A DNA stretch of 64,000 nucleotides from Metopolophium dirhodum (taxonomy: Eukaryota > Arthropoda > Insecta > Hemiptera > Aphididae). The stretch lies in contig NC_083565.1 in the NCBI RefSeq assembly GCF_019925205.1, positions 2,957,001 through 3,021,000 of the forward strand. The letters run 5' to 3'. Position 1 is the first letter of the stretch, and each line of letters opens with the position of its first letter. Below the pieces are notes generated by a model. The model ran no database searches and was not told the DNA's origin. It saw only the letters and a program-made list of their open reading frames with translations. Positions 33,901 through 46,829 of the stretch are shown one piece after another. A program made the translations under genes and the position numbers.

Positions 33901-34960
33901 ATATTAGGAACTCATATTATATCAACGTCGCTGTATAGTGACTTTTACCGTCGTCGGAATATTATATATTTTTATGTATAATTACGTGTTGCACAATTCC
34001 TTGTATGAGCCATTACGCCATTTTGCCAAATTTATCCTGTACGCGTCACCGGGGATGATTGACGAGAATAAGATAGATTTTAAGATCATATTAATTATAA
34101 TCATTGTGTCGCAAATATGCGCGTGTACGTGTATAATATACGAATTTGCTTCGCAGTCGCCGCCACGCTGTCTCCCCGCTGACAGCGAGACGTCGGCTTT
34201 TTAATGGAGAAATATGCGAATAATCCCTCAGGGGCCCGGTGGGGTTTATCGAAATCATTGTTGCCAAAGCTTTATATAAACCACGCTCAATCGTAACACG
34301 GGTGTACATTATAACATTATATTATTATATTGTATGCGAGACCCGGGGCCGCCAAGTTGTTGCTTCGACCTGGCTCCGAATTATTATTGCACTTAAACCA
34401 CGGTGGCGAGGAAGACGATGATAATGATGATGACGATGATTATGATGATGATTACGATGATTATCACAATAATGTATACGTATATATGTGTGTATGTGCA
34501 GCGGGGTGCAGCGGCGCCATTGCCGGAGGCACTTTCTGCCCTTCCCCTCGCCACTCTCCGAACACCCACAACTGAAAAACGGGTCCCGGTTCTCGCTCGT
34601 TGTCGGTCGGATGGACGGTTAGTAGTTGCACGAGAAGGACACGGGGTGTTTACTGTTTCACATTATCGTCGGTATCATAAAACTTGCCGTTTGGGCGCGA
34701 AAGAAAACGGACCGAGTTAAAGAACAAAATATGCCGCGCGAGGGTGGCGACCTCCTTCACGGAACGGCTGTCGTGCCCCTAAACTCCCCATCGTCGTCGG
34801 TGATAAAATTAAAAGTGTAACAGTATAATGTATTATATATACGTGTAACGAGGGGACGTTCGTTTACGTAAAAGGGAACAACAAACGAAAAGCGGCCGCC
34901 CGCGACCCACGGATTGCAGTGCTTTCGAATTGAGAGTAAACCGGAAAACAATATTTTTCT
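33901..34960. other. GC-richer region with GAT repeats and weak ORFs
   Basis: The composition rises from about 33,930 to 34,950. A frame from ATG 33,974 to 34,204 gives 76 residues with one hydrophobic segment (FKIILIIIIVSQICACTC) and a Pro/Ser-rich end. It has no recognised homologue and I do not call it. At 34,417-34,466 a GATGATxAT repeat gives Asp-rich frames that are artefacts. Farther on there is CpG-rich DNA (GCAGCGGCGCCATTGCCGG) with no supported frame or splice pair. A regulatory island or unannotated untranslated exon is possible. Confidence 0.35.
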
Positions 34961-37829
34961 TTTAGATTCTTTCTGGCATTAAGTTTTGTTTTTATTATTA
35001 TTATTATTATTGGTGCTCGGGTGGGTACGTTGCGAGTAACCTTCTTTTGAACCGCAATAACAATTCACTCGTTTCATATTATATATATATATAGACTATC
35101 GTTGTGTACTTTGTTCGATAACAAATAGGGTAGTAAGTCTATATACGAGGAGATTACCATGATAAAGTCCACGACAGGATTTAGTGTTATGAATTATGAT
35201 TAACATAAAACAGGTTTATCGGGTGATGTTTAAAAATACATTGAATTTGAACGGTGTACAACACTATTTCGTTGTTGTAATTACCACAAACGTTTTTTCT
35301 TCCATCTGGTTTGCAAACAATTAATTTATTCAACACTAGAATTTACAATAAAATTGCCATTGCTAAAATATTCTCCTAATTATGAACTCTTAATAAATTC
35401 TTAATTATCTTACAATCTTATGGTTACGTTGTGTAGTGTCTATGTATAATGTAAATTAAGGATTTAGAAATTAAAACTTAATTGAAAAACCGAGCTTGTA
35501 ATAACCTTATTAGAACAATTTCAAACTAGGTTAAAAAACAGACATGTATTATATAATGACAATATTAAGAATTTAAGTCATTGCATCCTTAGTCAGTACA
35601 TAATATACTATAGATACATACTATATAGGTAGAGGTTATGAATAGTTCTTAGTTAGCATAAATAACTTGGTTAGGTTCACCGCATGATAAAGATATAAGC
35701 GATATCCGCAGAACAGTATTTTTATTTTTAACAAAGTACTTGATATTTTATTTTGTGTTTCGGTTTTGTGCGTATTGCGTATGCGTCGAAAGTAATCAAC
35801 GTATACGACAGCTGGTTATTAATTATTATTATACAAAGCACTTAACGTTATACAATTATTTTCAATTTTCTCAGACGTTAATATTAAATTTTTTCTTTTA
35901 AGAATTTAGTGGACAGAAGGAGATGCCTAATAATAATAATAGTAATAATAATAAAAGTACTCCATTATCGTGTTATTGAAAACTAATTGAGAAGAATCCG
36001 CTCGTTTTTAATGCACACTCCATTTTCAACAACTAATTATTATGAATTATGATTCATTATGTATATAATAATAATCATATTATTATTATTATTATTATTA
36101 TTGAAAACCACAGTGCGGTGTATCTGACATCGCGTGTCTATAAATCTTTCAAACTTCCGTTCGAGTAATCCAATCGGATAGATATAGCCTATAGGTCTCA
36201 TAAACACTGTAAAGTTTCAATTGATGCGCCAAACGACCGAATTCGTTCGAAATTAAAACGCTGTTATCTACCGTTTCGATAAAATATGTTTCGAAATGTA
36301 TTGAAATACGATATTGAGCCGACTATGTTTTTTTTAATTAAAACTGAGTGCAGCGTATAAGGTAGCTACTAAAATGAAAACAAAGATTCAGCTCGTACTA
36401 AATGTAGGCATGTAAAAGCTTCGTTATAACACGACGTACGCTCAAGCGTAGAAGTTATATATTTAATCAAGCTGCAGGTACCTATATATACTTATTCACC
36501 AAGTTACCCAATTACAAAATAACACAAGCTACGAATTGTTAACACTTTTACAAATTAAAAACCATCAAGTGTCTATGTATGGTATAATATAATCTAACGC
36601 TGGGGTGTAACTTTAATGCAGATAAACAAAATATATAATAAACGTTGATAGACACCTGTCTGAGTAAACACATAATATTACGACAGTAATTTTTATATTA
36701 TTAACTTTTGTGTTTAACGTAGATATTTTTTTTCTCGATAAAAATAATAATTCATAAAGTCCATTTTTTTTAATATCAGATAACCGTGACATGAAATTTT
36801 GATGTGCATTTTATATGCACAGAATAATAAGATTGTTAAAACGTTCAAGAACTGTGATGTATTGTGTAAACATCTGGTTTCGGAATACCCAAATCCGTTA
36901 AAATGAATTATTTTTACTGAATAATTTACTTGCAAAATATTTAAAAATATAATTAACATTCAAGTTTATCAATATTAAAGATGCAATAATAGACTCGAGT
37001 ATGAATGATTAAATGCAGTTGAATTCATAAATACGTCTTAAAGTATTTAGTTATTAATTTCGTGAAATGTACACATAAAACTGTTTACATATTATATCAT
37101 AAATGATAGTAAATTTTGACTTAAACATCCATCGGCATTATATTATAACAAAAGAATATTATGCATATATTTTATAAAACAAATAAAAAAAAAAATGCAG
37201 GGAGAGTAATAATTATAACGACCAAGTAATGTAGTTAGGTACGTTAAACCATTAGTATTTACAATTGGTTACTAAAATTATAAACAAGTAACAACAAACT
37301 CTATATCTGAATTTATTTATCCATATTAATTTATTAAAAAATTATACATATTTTTTTACAATTTTAATCAGTTTATATTTATTATTTTAAATGGTTTTAA
37401 GGTAATTGTTTATTATAAAATGTGTATACATCGGTAATTTTACATGGTTCATTATAGATTAGTGATGATAATATTATGTGAGATTGGCAAAAATGATAAA
37501 ATTTATTAAATTTTGTTGATATACTTACAGAGTTATAATTAATTATAAACACGTTAAACGATACGGTGACAGTTGTACGTAGGTGCCTACAGCAGGTACT
37601 ATAATAATTTATATACAACATAACTGTTAGTACTTACCTATAGGTATTTTTATTTTTTTTATTAAAAAACAAACTTATTTATTTTTGGAACTGTATTTTT
37701 CCCAGATAAAAGTTACTTACGTAAAATATAGCATTTATTTTAAACGGATAATAAATGTTCATCCAAGTAAAATAAATTAAATTCTAAACAGACTTATATT
37801 TTGATGGTATTAATCTCCCCCGAACTCGG
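34961..37829. other. AT-rich spacer with (ATT)n microsatellites
   Basis: No gene was seen. (ATT)n runs lie at 34,992-35,011 and 36,079-36,102. Minus frames at 36,714-36,959 and 37,397-37,621 are AT-rich and match nothing known. Confidence 0.5.
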
Positions 37830-38560
37830 CTTTTACTTCGTGCCGGTTGCGCGTCTGTATGGGTACCTTGTGCTCTGTGGGGTAAATCCCTACCCCTCGG
37901 ACTTTTTCTCGTGTTCTGAAACCCCTTGGAATAACGTCGGTTACAGACAGCAAAAGTCTAAATCGAATTACCACTAGCACACTACACACTCGGAAATTTT
38001 GATAAATTAGTCACCCGCCAAACAAGAACAAAATACCGTGTACGCTCGATTTTCGTACACTGACCACGTTGCAATTTGTCAGACTTTCATTTAAAACCAT
38101 CCTGCAGGAAGTTTCCCTCAAGTTTTCGCGTGTGTGCTCCCGCCCGCCGTTTTCACACATTCCCATCCATATTATATATATAATATATAGCCGGCTCATT
38201 CATTCGTCAGAGACGGTCGAGGGCACGGCAATTGATGTCAAACTTTTTACACTCATCTCCGGACATGACATTTCTCCCAGTGTTGGCGCATAGAAAAACA
38301 TTTCCAAAACGGCGTGGCTCCGAAGTATTTGCCAGATTATAATGATTAATGGCTCGGACGGGATAATCTGATTACGGGAAACGAGTTTTTAAAACTTCCA
38401 ATCATCCGTAAGGCTCCGTCCTCCAGAGGCTTTGTAGGTTAATTTTAATTTTTTTTTTCACCTCTTGTTTTTAAACAAAAACGGGCACGCTTTTAATGAT
38501 ATGGCCGGGGCTTCGTCGAGGGAAAAATAACCAACAGTTTTTTTAAAAAAAAATTTTTTC
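37830..38560. other. GC-richer non-coding pocket
   Basis: The higher GC level here has no matching long frame. Near 38,335-38,385 several TAAT/ATTA cores cluster (ATAATGATTAATGG; GGATAATCTGATTACGG), the type of core bound by homeodomain proteins. No proof of function. A (ATATAT) palindrome lies at 38,170-38,190. Confidence 0.3.
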
Positions 38561-41500
38561 GGGGATTTTGTAAAGTAATTAGGAATAAATGCCAGACGGT
38601 TCTTCAAAGACGGAATGATCCATTTTTTTTATCATGACCCGTTTATCGGGGTTATAAAAATTTAATTATTATATCTATGCGACCCCAAAAACAACTTTGT
38701 TATCGGACATAGTATAAATTGACAAACTACAATTTTGTTTAAGCTAAATATTTAATAACCGTCCAATTATAAACTTCCAGATGTAAGGTTTTTATTATTA
38801 TTATTATTATTATAACAAATGATAGTGTATCACAATAACTGATTAAAGTTTAAATGAGATTGCTGCTGGGAGCTATAGCGATGACTATATACCAACTATG
38901 GTAGATAAATTACTTTTTTGCTTCGATAACTTTCTAACTCTGTATCCGACCTAAGAACAGTAATACGTCACTTAAATCGTTCCTAGTAAATAACATTGTA
39001 CTGCCACGCCATTGCCCTACGTTTCTATTATGTATATGTATTACCGAATTTAATAATAAAACAAACACGAGAATTTAGTTTTTCTCATAATAACTTGTTT
39101 AATAATACTCATTTGTTATACAAATCAATAGTCGTGAACACCTAATATCATAGAACAAAATTAATAAAAGGAATTGTTTATTTAATTAAAAATTGCATTA
39201 TTTAAAAATAAGTGTAAAATAATTCGTTTAAATTAATAACAATCAATAGAATTACCTAATACAAAATACACAGGTGAAATTTGTTTTTATTTCACAATGC
39301 TTTAGAATTTCGAACTTATAGAACTATAACTAGATTAAATATTTATCGACCATCCTAGCTACGAGAAAACAATTGAAAAAGATTTCAAAGTATTATGTAT
39401 ATTGACGACGGTGATGACAAGAAACTCGGGCTTAAATAAATAATATTCAAGTATGAAAATTGAAAAAGAAAAATAAAAACCATAAGTATACATACATTTC
39501 GACTAAATTTAAATAATCCTGCCATCTCGAACGAAGAAAGTTTCAAATTTTCGTTCGTTACATGGCTCCATTATTATTGCACGATAAAAGTCGTTGGCGC
39601 ATTAGAGTACGAGTATACAGGAAATATCAGAGTCACCACTCACCCGACGTCTGTACTTAAATATCGTATACGTATACGAAAACAGTAACTAACCTAACCT
39701 ATAACACACATAATAATAATAATAATCGTATTTGGACATAATTAATACGTAATACTGTTTTCCCCACTTTGAAACTGTATTTGCAGATCACATATAGACA
39801 AGTAATATTATATAGGTCAACTCCTATTGCGTTTTTCGCATTTCCTTGCTGTAAACATATATATAATAGAATATATATAGTACCTACACAACAGCGTCGT
39901 ATTATTGGAGCGCGCGCATTTGAACGCCCCGAGCGATAAAACGCAATAATATAATAATGGGCTTAGGTGTGTTGAAGTGTGAATTGGGAAAAAAAATTGC
40001 GTTAGTAAGATTGGTTGCCGGTTTTTAAGTAGTTTCTGAACTCGCCCGGCCTGCCCGCGGTGCGCCCCCCCGCGGTGGTGAGGGAAAACCCCGATAAACC
40101 ACACGCACGCACACGCGCGCACACAACAACAATGCGATGTATAATAAGTTTATCCCACAGTAATCTCTGTGCACGTACGGAAAAAAAAACACCATGTGTG
40201 TGCGCCGCGAATTGAAAAAGTGGGCGTCAAAAGGGGTCGTGATGTGTAGTTTTGGTGCCCATGTGTTCAGTGTTATTTTTTTTTACCTCTCCTCAATCGG
40301 CTGCTGCCGGTTATTGTCTTCAAAGGAACGGCGGAAATGAAATCCGTCGTCTGTAACGCAGTCTTATCGGAAATATGTAGCAGCGTACATATATAGGCAG
40401 TATATTATAGCAGCAGAGGTCTCCGTTCGGAGGGTCACACTGTGATGTGGTAACAATTGTATATTTGTATACAAAGTACATTGTCAATAATCAAAAAAAA
40501 AAAAATTAAATCTTAAAATGTATACCTAATGATATATATTATGAAAACGTTGCTTACAATAGTTATGAAATAAATATTACTATTTATTAAATTGTATTTT
40601 AATCTGTTCCTATATGGTCAAACCTTTTGTAATTTTATTATATTATTATTTTCAATAAGAAATCAAATACTCAATTTTTTTGTACACCATTTAGTAATAT
40701 TACTTATAAAACAGCGTTAAAGTGTACTTTCAATTTTATTGTTCATTGAGATTCGTTTTAATTCCACCGTAAGTCCAAAACTGATCGCAGAAAAATTGTT
40801 ATCATTAAAATGGGTCATGAGTCAAAAAAGGATAAAGACCATCGACGAAAACGGTATATTATTATTATACACCACACACGTCATCGTATTGTGTATGACA
40901 TATGTTATTATTATTATTTCGTTGCTCCCACGGTTCTTTATTAAACGAGATGTCAAGAGGAGTCTGATTTTTTTTTAAATTCTGTACGTTTTTACCAGTG
41001 TAAGAAATATTTATAGCTATTGCATATTATCTGTGTTGAATTTTGTAAAATGTAGCAGAGTCATGATATACGAATACGTTTTAAAGTACTCATAATTCTA
41101 TCATATTTTTATTTTGCGTGGTTTTGCATATCTTAAAGAATTTCATACTTATTTATTGGTGTAATATTTTTAATTTTTATATTTTTTTAATTAATTTGCA
41201 CACCATGTCTTTTATCTACGAACATTTTCAAAAATGAATTATCTTAAATTTTCATTGACCGATTGAAAACATTGCCTTAACAGTCCACAAATGTAAAGTT
41301 CTGTTTTACCATCGCAAAAATATTCTTTTAAATAATTTATTTTAAGCCTTATATTAATATTTTATTTTCATAATTTTTTTTAGTAAGTTTAAATATAATA
41401 CCTAATTATTATATAGCAACTAAATTATAACGAAATGAAAATATCTTATATACATTTCCGTCTAAATAATGATCGTCTTACTCAGAATGTTTCTTTGTTT

Positions 41501-41999
41501 TCATAGGGAATGTTAAAAAGTAAGACCTACTTAATAATTATTTAGTAAATTAAAAAATAATACTTAACCCATTTTGTACCTGTGATCGAGTTGGAAGAAA
41601 AATGTGTATTAACAGATTATATACTACTTCACACCTACTTTGCAAATGAAAATAAATAAAATATAATCATATTTGCTCATTAATTGGTCAGTAATTAAAA
41701 GATTTAAATTTCTCAAACGACGTCAAATGATTTGTCTGAGTTCAAAATTAGAATAACAAACATTTTTTTTTAGCTTCAATGTAATAGAATACAAAAATAA
41801 GCAGTGCAGTTCGATCTCACCCCATTTTTCTGTGTACAAAAACCAAATTATTACGTGATAACCGATTAACGACCACCCGTCTACATACCATACAGGTCAC
41901 GGGTATAATCTGCAGGATCGACGCGTGCGGCACGTGTACACACTCAAATAAAACAACATATTATACGTGTAATAAGAGTGCAAGAGGTCATCATTCGAA
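38561..41999. other. AT-rich spacer with GC-rich pocket 39,890-40,440
   Basis: No supported gene. (ATT)n at 38,790-38,812. The pocket has CACACGCACGCACACGCG and CCCCCCCGCGGTGGTG but no convincing exon. A frame at 40,739-40,978 (non-ATG start) ends in a membrane-like segment (VIVLCMTYVIIIISLL) and basic tail. It could be the last exon of a tail-anchored protein, but the acceptor TTCATTGAG is weak, so I do not call it. Confidence 0.4.
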
Positions 42000-42700
42000 A
42001 TTTAATCGGCGGCCAAGCGTATCGTCTCGATTGTCTTACCATATTATTTTACACCACTTTATAATATTATTATTTTGTACGACGTGTAATTTAATGGCAC
42101 GGGACGCGGGTGTACAACGTCGCGGCGACCGACCGATTTGACGGCCAAATTTTCGCGACCGGCGGCGGGTGAAGACAAGTAACCGACGACAGCCGACTAT
42201 ACAATAAGGGCATTTCATCCTATTATATTATATGTTATATAATATACACGTGTATTGTATACCTCTCCCCGGGACCCGTTATTCCTTTCGCCGCCCGCCG
42301 AAAGCATTTCCGGTAGGAATTCGGAACTATATATATGCGCGCGAATGATATTTACGATTGTGGCCTTTTGTTCCGACCGACGACGGACGCCACCACCGCC
42401 ACTGCCACCCCGCAGTAAATCGCCTTGCCCTTTATATATGTATATACATTATACATTACTCGCACGTGTGTGTGTGTGTATGTATATATATATATCGTAT
42501 GTACGTCTGTTGTGTATACGCGTGTATGTATATTATATCGACGACGGTAGTACACGGCGCATAAAGTTACACGTCGTAAACCCCCGAAATTATTAGGTCC
42601 CTGTATAGCATCGGGATTCCGGTAATGTGTGTATATATATACGTGTGTGTGTGTGTATTTCTTTTTTACACCCTCGTTACTTTTTCCACGTGTTATTATA
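42000..42700. other. CpG-rich pocket with (GT)n
   Basis: Contains GACGTCGCGGCGACCGACC-type CpG clusters at 42,110-42,190 and GCCACCACCGCCACTGCC near 42,387. (GT)n runs lie at 42,467-42,480 and 42,640-42,657, with TA runs between. Overlapping frames on both strands are composition-driven. It may be a promoter or enhancer; no splice pair was identified. Confidence 0.35.
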
Positions 42701-44643
42701 CGCCGGGTATATTACCTATATGGCTATTTGTATGTGCAGTGTTTTACACACCCGGTGAGTCTAAAATATTTAAGAGCCGTTCGAAATTGTTCTCTTTAAA
42801 AAAAATCACCTCAGTTATATTATATATTTGCGTTTCGTGTCTGTCGACATAATGTATGAGATTAAAAAGTAATGCGTAAAGACGGACGACGATATACTCC
42901 CCGGTCGATGCTCTTTTATTTTATTTTATTATTATTGTTTTTTTTTTTTTTTTTTAAATAATATACTGAATTATAAAATAATAATGGGCAAGGAGAGAAC
43001 ATGGTTATTGTAACGAATTATCAGGGATCACATCATATTTATTGGCATGACGAGAAATTATTATTTTCTTTCGACGGGAGGATATATCATGTAGGAATAG
43101 GAGTTTAAAGTGAGTCATTTTAAGCCCCAGGAAAAACATGAAAAAAATCACCCCAATGGTTGGAGCGGACCCGTACTCGTGGTGCCCTAAGCTGACAAAT
43201 AAATATCGTTTTTTTCTCTCTTCCGAATATTTTAGATAATCATTACACGCGGAGGGCAAATAATTCAATTATGTTTCAATCTTCCGCCCCAATTTTTGCT
43301 ACTATCATTTCTCCTCCCCCTTATCGAAAGGCTTGTGTACGATGACACAGTCATTAAAAACCACTTATCGGGTAGTAATGGATATTTTTTAAACCGGCTA
43401 GCTGTATACAGCATGCTATATATACATGCTGCAGCGGCTATATAATATGCGATCGCGTTTGACTAGTTTTCAAACCAACTGGTATATAATATTATATACG
43501 TGTGTTTTATAGATGGCTGAAGCATCGGATTAATTTTTATCAATAACACCGCATGCACAGGAAACTACGCGATGGTAATTTTTTTTGACGTTTTTAAAAA
43601 TGCATAGTTGAGTTAAACATTATAATCTTCATGGCACGGTGGTCGTGTTTAATCGTTTGTGAAATGAGTTTTCCACTGGTTTATTTTTAAAAATATGATA
43701 TTGCGAAAAGCCGATGAATTGAAAAACAGCAACAACCCGGGATCAGAATAAAAAAAGTCTGAGAGAATATTTTATATAATATATTGGCAGTGGCTAGAAC
43801 TCTGTTTAGTAGCTATTTTATGTATACTCAAACACACATACACACACCTGCTTTTAAGTATATATATGTTTACGCTCTTGCTATTCCTAAGTATTATGTA
43901 TAATGCGGCGGCGGTAACAGCTAGTGGCGTTTTGTTTTCTACGTTCGTTTGACGAAAAAGGTAGCAAGGTAGGTACTATATGCATGGTATAACGCGCGTC
44001 CAAGCTGCAGGCTTCAGGATTTTTATATCCGTTAGCGATCATGGGCCACGAGTGGAAATAAAATAAAAAGTTTCTTGAATTTGTACGCTAAGACAAGGAC
44101 TGACGGGTGTGACCCGCTGAAAGATGGGAAATAAAAATTGTATACACTTTTGACCATGTTGAACGAACTTTGGCATTGAAAAAAACATGAGTCGGATTAA
44201 ACCACGAAGTCGGGCGAAGCTCTTGAAAGTTTCTCTATCCGGAAAAGTATACATATATATACCTTAATATACCTATATGTAATATGTATAGGCGAACACT
44301 TTAAAAAGTCATCGGGAAATGAACAAGCTCACACACGTTGGCCCCGTCTCGAAGTTCTTAATATATATGTGTATACTATTTTATATAAATAATACTTTTT
44401 GAATTGCCTTCAATTTTTATCATAATGGACTGAGTATATAAAAAACAGCAAATATAATGTCTGTTAATTCACTTTTTAGAATACCGTATTATGTCCGTAT
44501 ACGAAGTTTAAGCACCATTTATGTTATTCAGTATTTTTGCAATAGTCGTCTCATAGAATTAAAAAAATAGAAATCCAATTTCCATTGCCAATCAGTAAAG
44601 CAATAAATATAGTATTTAATATAATTCTATAATCGATAATACT
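42701..44643. other. spacer with T18 run
   Basis: No gene was seen. A T18 homopolymer occupies 42,938-42,955. Minus frames at 43,005-43,268 and 44,039-44,254 match no family I recognise. Confidence 0.45.
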
Positions 44644-44671
44644 AAATAGCCATTTAGCTAAATGGCTATTT
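44644..44671. repeat. 28-bp perfect palindrome
   Basis: AAATAGCCATTTAG at 44,644-44,657 is followed without spacer by its exact reverse complement. It lies about 100 bases outside the left arm of the large inverted repeat. Confidence 0.95.
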
Positions 44672-44767
44672 TAAAAGGACCTATACTATACATCCAAAAC
44701 TTTCAGGTATGATTAGGTTGTTAAAATTATTTTTACTAAAGAATTTCATATTTTGTCAATTATTTTT

Positions 44768-46105
44768 TTAGATTCTGAATGGAACGATGAATGTATTGAT
44801 TTTACAATGATGTTTTTTTTTATTTTTTTATTTTTTATTTTTGTGTCTGTCGTCTCCTTTTAGGACAGTAAAAGTGCTTGGATTTTCTTCAACAGTAACT
44901 TTTCCGATAGGAAAGTGAATCTAGTTGGTACTTTGGGGGGTCAAAAGTAAAAATTGCCCAGTAGTTTTCAAACGCGACGTAAAAAACAAAAGAAAAATTA
45001 AGGAAAAACGGGAATTTTTACGCAAAATCTGTTTTAGAGAAAATCGATTTTGGTTTTTGGTGTAACTCTAAAACAAATGACCGTAGGGACATGCAATTTT
45101 GACTGAATGTTTATAATTGCATTTTCTATACACCATAACATTTTCCAAATATTTTGACTTATTTTGAGCTGTTTACGGACATTGTCAATTTCCATTTTTT
45201 TTAGTTTTTTTTTCTATAAATATCAATAAAATTTTATCTGTTGAGTAAAAAAGCTTGAAAATTTAATAGAAGGCACCTAGGTTATTGTTTCAAAGGCAGA
45301 TGAAAAAAAATTAAAAATCTTTAGTCACAGTTATTATTTATAAGCATTTAAAGTTCAAATTTTGACGAAATACGGAAAAATCACGAAAATTAGCAAATTA
45401 TTTTGAGTTGAGAATTCATAAAAATTTTTCTTTTTAAATCTAAGATTTGAAAATGTAATATAAGATTACTCATAAGTTTGTCTACCTTTATCAAAAAAAA
45501 AAAATGTCTTCAAGAAACTTAAATTAAATTTTTATGAGCGTCTGAAATTTTTATTTTTACAACATTTGATATTCACTGGATTTCTCATGTAACAATTTTC
45601 TTATTTTATTGTAATTAAAAAACGAATGACTGTAGATACTTGAAAATTTCAATAAGCGTGAAAATTGAATATAAGGCTCCTGATATATCATTCTAATAGC
45701 AGTTGAAAAATATTAAAAATACATAGGCACAATTTTTTTTTATAAGCATTTAAAGTTTAAATTTTGACAACATTTATCAAATTTATAATTTATTTATTAT
45801 TTTGTAGTTAAAAATGTATAAAATGTTTAACTTTTATGGCTAAGGATTGAAAATTTAAAACAAGGCTCCACGTAAATAGGAGGGTTAACGTATTAATAGG
45901 TTATTTATTAATTACTTTATTCACAATAATATCATCAAATATACTTGGTAATATCATAGGCTGACTGACCGTTTTCGCTCAGAATCGTTTTTCTTATACA
46001 ATGATATTATATCATTGAATTCAAATTTAACACTATCCTTTACAGTGACCCACTTGTAACCTACTGTACAGCAGAGCGACATCCACTTATCCACCTTTTT
46101 TTAAT
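44768..46105 (+). mobile_element. family A repeat, left arm of a large inverted repeat
   Basis: This copy starts TTAGATTCTGAATGGAACGA and runs through CTAGTTGGTACTTTGGGGGG, a GTTTTAGAGAAAATCG block, TAAATTTTTATGAGCGTCTG, and GTTTTCGCTCAGAATCG near the inner end. It finishes at GACATCCACTTATCCACC. It pairs with the copy at 46,830-47,765 in opposite orientation. Where they align by eye (for example 44,866-45,180) they differ at only a few positions per 100. There is no coding frame. It holds about 400 bases (roughly 45,251-45,653) that the right arm lacks. Those 400 bases are bounded by two similar phrases, AAGCTTGAAAATTTAATAG and AAGCGTGAAAATTGAATAT. Confidence 0.85.
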
Positions 46106-46829
46106 TGTAGTTAAACGGCTAAACCAATTGCAATTATTTGATACATGACCAATAATTATCGAAACTATATCAGATAGACATAAAAATGATATATTATTAT
46201 ATTACCAATGCAGTAATTTAGAATTTTTTTAGAATATTTCTCCCAACTCGCTGTTTGTAACAATTAATACAAACGAGGGAATAAATAATATCATATTGTT
46301 CCTATACGACTACATACTTATTATTATAATTGATATTATATTACACGTCTTATTAGTTTATTTCTTACATGCAATTATAAGTATTATGAACTATGATATC
46401 ATTATATACCACAGTCTGCAGATATGGAACGTCATATTTTAAGTAATAACTAAATGCATTGTAATCAACGTGTTCGAACGTAAGTATAGTATAATATATA
46501 GTATATAGTTGTTATACCATCATCGAAAATCCGATTGGCTCACGACTAAATCGATACTAATCTAGTTAAGTGATGAGAATTAAATGGGAGTAAGAAATCA
46601 AAAACAAACGTAGGTATAATAAAATGAAAGTGTAGGTACACTGTACATACTGGTGCAGCGTTAGTGCACAGTGTATACGCACCTGGCCACCATTATTTAC
46701 ACCTATTTACCTAATTTATTTTTATTTAGTGAACTGTAACTAAAAGTTTTTTAAAAAATACTAAAACTATGTTATACAAACTGGGCCCATGTGTTTGACA
46801 TACGCAAAACACCCGCTGACTGCAGAAAA
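46106..46829. other. loop region of the large inverted repeat
   Basis: About 720 bases of unique AT-rich sequence lie between the arms. No gene was seen. It contains a short inverted pair, TACACTGT (46,637-46,644) and ACAGTGTA. Confidence 0.5.

Noticed and set aside
34330..34720. Asp-rich and Met/Ile-rich frames
   Set aside because: They are translations of a GAT-type microsatellite in different frames.
39690..39705. TAACCTAACCTA as telomeric (TTAGG)n DNA
   Set aside because: Only two units. Similar pairs at 1417, 16,225 and 29,385 are equally short, so there is no telomeric array.
40739..40978. 79-codon frame ending in a membrane-like segment
   Set aside because: No ATG start, weak acceptor, and no recognisable family. 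Left as a note only.
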